Shown in pieces: positions 60,187 to 64,000 of a stretch of DNA of 64,000 bases. Location of the stretch: assembly GCA_045804965.1 (NCBI GenBank), contig JBJMMD010000004.1, forward strand, positions 79,150-143,149. Reading direction: 5' to 3'. A model generated the notes under the pieces. That model had not been told where the DNA came from and searched no databases. It saw only the letters and a list, made by a program, of their open reading frames with translations. The translations under genes and the position numbers were made by a program. Within the stretch, counting starts at the first letter, position 1; each line of letters starts with the position of its first letter. The stretch comes from CAVTUU01 sp045804965. GTDB lineage: Bacteria > Chloroflexota > Chloroflexia > Thermomicrobiales > UBA6265.

Positions 60187-61308
60187 CTAATCGGATCTGT
60201 GTGAAGGTTTCGCTCTCTGGCTGCGCTCCCGGGATGGCTCCATCACCACCTCCAATGCTTCCGGCACCGGACCGGTCGAGGCCCGGATGACCAATTCGTG
60301 TCCCATCTCGCACACCGCCTCCGACCGGTCCTCTGGATCGATGAGATGACGGAGGAGACCGAGCCCTGCCGCGCAGACCGCCTCATAGGGGGCGCGGAGT
60401 GTGGTCAGAGGCGGATCGGTATAGGCCGCTTCCCAAACGTCGTCACAACCGACGACCGAGACGTCGGCGGGAACATTGAACCCCCATTCCCGTAGCGCAC
60501 GCAAGACGCCCAACGCCACCATGTCGGAGGAGGCCAACACGGCCGTTGGCCGGTAACCCTCCGCGAGCATTTCCATCGTTGTTTCATACCCGCCGTGGGG
60601 CTTCGGCGCGCCAGATTGCAAGTCCGGATGGGTACGCACAACCGCAGACCCGGTGGGCAGGTGCCCAGCCGCTCCCCGGAAACCGGCGATGCGTTCGCGC
60701 ACGCTCACCAACCCGGGCGACTCAGTGATATAGGCGAATGTTCTGTGTCCGAGACCAAGCAGGTGATCGACCGCGGCCCGAGTTGCCTGCTCGTATGTCG
60801 TCGCCCCGGGAGCGAAGCGCAATGTACGGACATGTTCGGGAAGTGCAACGGGCGGCATCGTTGGATTGGGTAACGTGATGACAGTCGGTAGCCGCGCGTC
60901 TCGTAGGAACTCAAGCGCGTCGCGATCGACCCACTCGGTAAACCAGACAAGGCCGTCGACCCGGTGAGCCACGAAGGCGCGCAAATTGGCCAGCGCAATC
61001 TCGGGATCGTCATCGTGACTCGACACAATCGGCAGGAGACCGTCCGCATGGGTGACCGCTTGCATGTGTCGCGCATATTCCGCGAAGTGTGGGTTGAGGA
61101 TGTCGGGGACGAGGAGCGCCACTAATCCAGTCGAGCTCCCGCGCAGACCGCGTGCGACCGGACTGGGGTGGTAATTCAGCCGCCGGGCAACCTCCCGGAC
61201 CGCTTCCCGAGTTGCGGCGCTCACATCCGGATGATTATTCATCGCCCGTGACACGGTCTTGACTGAGACGCCCGCCTCGCGCGCGACGTCGTGAATCGTC
61301 ACGCTCAT
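60187..61308 (-). CDS. LacI-family transcriptional regulator
   Basis: 373 residues from ATG 61308, behind TTGGGGAGCGG; ATG 61320 is weaker. The LacI helix-turn-helix and hinge are canonical (VTIHDVAREAGVSVKTVSRA then MNNHPDVSAATREAVREVAR), followed by the periplasmic-binding-protein-like ligand domain (GLVALLVPDILNPHFAEYAR, DGLVWFTEWVD). It heads the sugar operon and most likely represses it until the transported sugar or a derivative binds. An AT-rich palindrome lies just upstream (61336-61353). Confidence 0.93.
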   Translation of the reverse strand: MSVTIHDVAREAGVSVKTVSRAMNNHPDVSAATREAVREVARRLNYHPSPVARGLRGSSTGLVALLVPDILNPHFAEYARHMQAVTHADGLLPIVSSHDDDPEIALANLRAFVAHRVDGLVWFTEWVDRDALEFLRDARLPTVITLPNPTMPPVALPEHVRTLRFAPGATTYEQATRAAVDHLLGLGHRTFAYITESPGLVSVRERIAGFRGAAGHLPTGSAVVRTHPDLQSGAPKPHGGYETTMEMLAEGYRPTAVLASSDMVALGVLRALREWGFNVPADVSVVGCDDVWEAAYTDPPLTTLRAPYEAVCAAGLGLLRHLIDPEDRSEAVCEMGHELVIRASTGPVPEALEVVMEPSRERSQRAKPSHRSD

Positions 61309-61335
61309 ACCGCTCCCCAAGAATGCGTCCCGTCT

Positions 61336-61353
61336 AACGTTGCCGACAACGTT
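61336..61353. promoter_or_regulatory. candidate LacI operator (autoregulation)
   Basis: AACGTTG-CCGA-CAACGTT, a perfect 7-bp inverted repeat, 28 bases before the lacI ATG. Size, symmetry and position fit a LacI-type operator. The rest of 61309-61614 contains a degenerate relative of the dispersed repeat (about 61431-61513) and no gene. Confidence 0.6.
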
Positions 61354-61614
61354 TTACACTCGGTGTCAGGAGGGTTATATGCCTGGCATGCGTACTTGTC
61401 AATAGGCGGAAATCTGCCGACCCCGCTCTCCGTCATATCAAGCTTGCCAAGGCGCCTGTTCTTTCCGAAACGCCGCTGGGCCACGACAGAGCTCTCGACC
61501 TCGCTTGGAAGGACTGGAGCCAAGGCGCTTAGGATGAGAATGAGTGTCGATTTTCGCCGTTCCCAAACGACTAGGTTATGAAGGCGGGCAGCGGAGCCTA
61601 CCCGGATAGGCGGG

Positions 61615-61649
61615 TTGACACCTAAGGAAATCGTAACTAGGATGGTTAC
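61615..61649 (+). promoter_or_regulatory. promoter with overlapping operator for the Rrf2 gene
   Basis: TTGACA (61615-61620), 17-base spacer, TAGGAT (61638-61643): the best sigma-70 promoter in the window. A dyad GTAAC-N7-GTTAC (61633-61649) covers the -10, so the Rrf2 regulator probably represses itself and perhaps the exporter. The ATG is 36 bases after -10. Confidence 0.7.
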
Positions 61650-61678
61650 AGTTTTGGACGGTTCGTTGAAGGAGGGTC

Positions 61679-62182
61679 ATGCACGTCAATTCGCGGTTCG
61701 CGGTCGCTGTTTATGCGCTCGGCTTGACGCTGATTGCCAAGGCCGAGGCCAAAGGTGAGGCGGTCACCTCGGAGCGACTCGCGAGCATCGTCAACACCAA
61801 TCCGGTCGTTGTCCGCCGAGTCCTCGGCGCCCTCCGGGAAGCGGGACTCGTCACGTCCCAACCCGGGCCTGGTGGCGGCTGGAAACTCACCCGCGATGCG
61901 GGCTCGATCACATTGTGCGATGTGTATCGAGCCGTTGAAGGGGAACCGACGTTTTCGCTTCCCCATCGCACCCCGAGCGAGGGATGTCCATTCGGTAACC
62001 GGTTGCCGGAAGTGCTCGAAGCGTGCTTCCGCGAGGCCGAGGCAGCGATGGAACACCGGCTCTCCCAGGTGACGATTGCCGACGTGCTCGACGCCGTGCG
62101 CGGCGGAAGGCTCTTCTGGGAAACGAGCGGCGAATTCGGCACGACTGCACAGAACAGTTCGGCCGTTTCAATCTCACGATAA
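61679..62182 (+). CDS. Rrf2-family transcriptional regulator
   Basis: 167 residues from ATG 61679, behind TGAAGGAGGG. Winged helix: SRFAVAVYALGLTLIAKAEA, VTSERLASIVNTNPVVVRRV, LGALREAGLVTSQPGPGGGW. Cysteines at 80, 103 and 116 (CDVYRAV, GCPFG, ACFREA) are not spaced like the Fe-S ligands of IscR or NsrR; the CPFG...VL..CF pattern fits the YwnA-type branch, where single cysteines or small ligands are sensed. With the divergently unrelated sugar operon behind it, the next gene, an exporter 130 bases on, is the likely target. Confidence 0.9.
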   Translation: MHVNSRFAVAVYALGLTLIAKAEAKGEAVTSERLASIVNTNPVVVRRVLGALREAGLVTSQPGPGGGWKLTRDAGSITLCDVYRAVEGEPTFSLPHRTPSEGCPFGNRLPEVLEACFREAEAAMEHRLSQVTIADVLDAVRGGRLFWETSGEFGTTAQNSSAVSISR

Positions 62183-62312
62183 CCAGTTTTCGGCGTCTTA
62201 CTCGTACGCTGGAGAGAGGGGACCCTCCTCCAGTGATTTGGTGGAATGTGCGGCTTTTTCATCGTGCCGGGTCTTTGGAACCGGGATCGATTTGTAATTT
62301 GGGGATGAAGAC

Positions 62313-63950
62313 ATGTCGTTTTCCTCTCGTTTAGCGGGTCGGGTGACGGACGATAACGTCAAGTGGTTTACCCTCGCCGCCGCCTGCTTCGGGCTCTTCA
62401 TGGCGATCCTCGACAACCTCGTCGTCAACGTCGCGTTGCCGACGATCTCGAGAGATCTCGACGCGAAGGCGACCCAGCTCCAATGGATCGTTTCCGCCTA
62501 CACGCTCGTGTTTGCCTCGCTGCAGATTACGGCCGGCGGTCTCGGCGACCGCTTCGGCCGCAAACGCTTTTTCATGATCGGCCTCGTGATCTTTACCGCG
62601 ACCTCCTTCATGGCGGCGCTTTCGCAAAACATCGAAATGCTGCTCATCGCCCGTGCATTACAGGGTGTCGGCGCGGCCTTCATCATGCCGTTGTCACTGT
62701 CGCTGATCTCGGCCGCCTTCCCGCCGGAGGAACGGAGCCGGGCAATCGGGATTTGGGCGTCGGTGTCGGTTTCCAGCATTGCGCTCGGTCCCATCGTTGG
62801 CGGCGCGCTCGTCGAATATGCCTCGTGGCCATGGGTCTTCCTGATCAACGTGCCCATCGGCATCGGCGCGTTCATCGTCACCTCGGCGGTTGTCCGGGAA
62901 TCGCGCGACACCAGCGGCACGGTCGCGACCGACGTGCCGGGAACGGTCTTGATTACGCTCGCCGTCGCCAGCCTGACCTGGGGGTTGATCGAGGCAGGCA
63001 ATCGCGGTTGGACCGATAGCTGGATCCTCGCCTCATTCGTGGCGGCCGCCGTCTTCACCGTGGCGTTCATCCGGGTTGAAATGACGACCGAGCGGCCGAT
63101 GATCCCGTTGCGCTTCTTCAAATCGCGCACGTTTACGGGCGCCAATATCGATGCCTTCCTGATCGCATTCTTGATCACCGGGGTCGGCTTCTTTATGACC
63201 CTCTACCAGCAGAACATCCACGGTTTCTCGCCGGTGCGGACTGGTCTCGCCCTGCTGCCGATGGTGCTGGTCATGATGGTCGGCTCGCCGATTTCCGGCA
63301 CCCTGACGGCGAAACTTGGCCCGCGCCGGTTGATCTCGGCCGGCATGTTTGTGACCGGTCTCGGCATGTTCCTCTTCCTGCGGAGCGATGTCCACGCGAC
63401 GTATCTGGATATCCTGCCAGCCTTCCTCGTGCTCGGTCTGGGTATGTCCTTCATCTGGACGCCAATGACGACAGCGGTGCTGAACAGCGTCGAAACGGAG
63501 AAGAGCGGCGTCGCCTCGGCGATCAATGGCGCGATCCGCGAGATCGGCACCGCGGTCGGCATCGCCCTGCTCGGGACGATCATGAACCGGACCTATCAAT
63601 CAGACTTCGGAAGCTCAGCTGAGGTCCAGGCAATCAAGAACGACCCCTCGCAGTCGGCGCTGCGTCCGGTCATCGATGCCGTTGGCCACGGGTACAACCT
63701 GGCTGGAGGCGTGATCAAGGATCCTCACGTCTTCCCCGGCATCGACAAGCTTGGTCCTGGCGTCGATCGTATCGTCGAACTGAGCGGGCAATCGTTCATT
63801 GCCGGCATGGACGCCGCGGTCATCTTCTCCGCGATCGGCATCATCGCCGGCAGCCTGCTCTCCTACTTTTTGATCGAGGACGAAGTCGTCTCGCGGGTTC
63901 CGGAAAGCTTCCCGATCCGAGAGACGCCTGAGCTGGCGCCGGGCGACTAA
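62313..63950 (+). CDS. DHA2-family drug:proton antiporter (MFS)
   Basis: 545 residues from ATG 62313, behind GGGGATGAAGAC. About 14 membrane helices. Motif D1 LDNLVVNVALPTISRDLDA, motif A GDRFGRKRFFMIG and motif C-type ALGPIVGGALVEYASWPWVF mark the EmrB/QacA group. Exports toxic hydrophobic compounds using the proton gradient. The long extracytoplasmic loop at about 430-490 lies before the last helices, as in EmrB-like members. Follows the Rrf2 gene on the same strand. After the stop only 50 bases remain. Confidence 0.93.
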   Translation: MSFSSRLAGRVTDDNVKWFTLAAACFGLFMAILDNLVVNVALPTISRDLDAKATQLQWIVSAYTLVFASLQITAGGLGDRFGRKRFFMIGLVIFTATSFMAALSQNIEMLLIARALQGVGAAFIMPLSLSLISAAFPPEERSRAIGIWASVSVSSIALGPIVGGALVEYASWPWVFLINVPIGIGAFIVTSAVVRESRDTSGTVATDVPGTVLITLAVASLTWGLIEAGNRGWTDSWILASFVAAAVFTVAFIRVEMTTERPMIPLRFFKSRTFTGANIDAFLIAFLITGVGFFMTLYQQNIHGFSPVRTGLALLPMVLVMMVGSPISGTLTAKLGPRRLISAGMFVTGLGMFLFLRSDVHATYLDILPAFLVLGLGMSFIWTPMTTAVLNSVETEKSGVASAINGAIREIGTAVGIALLGTIMNRTYQSDFGSSAEVQAIKNDPSQSALRPVIDAVGHGYNLAGGVIKDPHVFPGIDKLGPGVDRIVELSGQSFIAGMDAAVIFSAIGIIAGSLLSYFLIEDEVVSRVPESFPIRETPELAPGD

Positions 63951-64000
63951 TCGATCGAGTTTCCCTTCCGCACGCGGAGCCGGGGGCAGGCAGCGCCTGC

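Overview
The window is high-GC bacterial chromosome with frequent GTG starts and strong AGGAGG-type ribosome binding sites. There is no rRNA, tRNA, phage or complete insertion sequence. The gene mix suggests a Chloroflexota bacterium of the Thermomicrobia type: three-enzyme homogentisate route, GlcD/GlpC fusion dehydrogenase, MalT-like LuxR regulators, ECF sigma factors with extra domains, PAP2 and YIP1 families, secreted Thr/Pro-rich proteins. That assignment is inference; no marker gene is present.

Layout. 1-6137: the end of a Gfo/Idh/MocA oxidoreductase, a ThuA protein, a sarcosine-oxidase-like flavoenzyme, an acyl-CoA dehydrogenase and a GT39-like membrane glycosyltransferase. 6328-13158: an anchored surface protein, an orphan Flp pilin, a multi-PAS/GAF histidine kinase, a PRC-barrel-like protein and an AI-2E family permease. 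13200-22860 is accessory in character: small hypothetical genes, a lower-GC two-gene module (15373-16987), two overlapping ECF sigma genes (one with a C-terminal XRE-like helix-turn-helix), a zinc-ribbon/YccF protein and two decayed genes.

22985-26692 is a catabolic block (HPPD, FAH-family hydrolase, homogentisate dioxygenase) converting 4-hydroxyphenylpyruvate towards fumarate and acetoacetate; citrate synthase follows on the other strand. 28653-32137 holds an HD-GYP protein, a probably crippled PIN toxin and small membrane or zinc proteins. 32449-39295 is bounded by a secreted-protein gene and a 175-bp near-identical copy of its 3' end; between them lie a MalT-like regulator and a TAT-exported hydrolase/flavin monooxygenase operon. 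40521-44662 has two YIP1-like genes around a Thr/Pro-rich secreted protein and an RHS remnant fused to an epoxide hydrolase tail, followed by a DUF4279-like gene.

44851-51511: a large Fe-S/FAD glycolate or lactate dehydrogenase, two tandem PAP2 membrane enzymes, and a compact small-ORF unit with a perfect ribosome binding site and a textbook terminator. 51771-53413 is an amidase with a small overlapping partner. 53908-61308 is one minus-strand sugar-uptake operon: LacI regulator, TAT-exported binding protein, two permeases and an alpha-L-rhamnosidase, with two candidate operators. The window ends with an Rrf2 regulator behind a good promoter/operator and a DHA2 drug exporter. A family of imperfect inverted repeats is scattered through the intergenic spaces, and one half-copy lies in frame inside the rhamnosidase gene.
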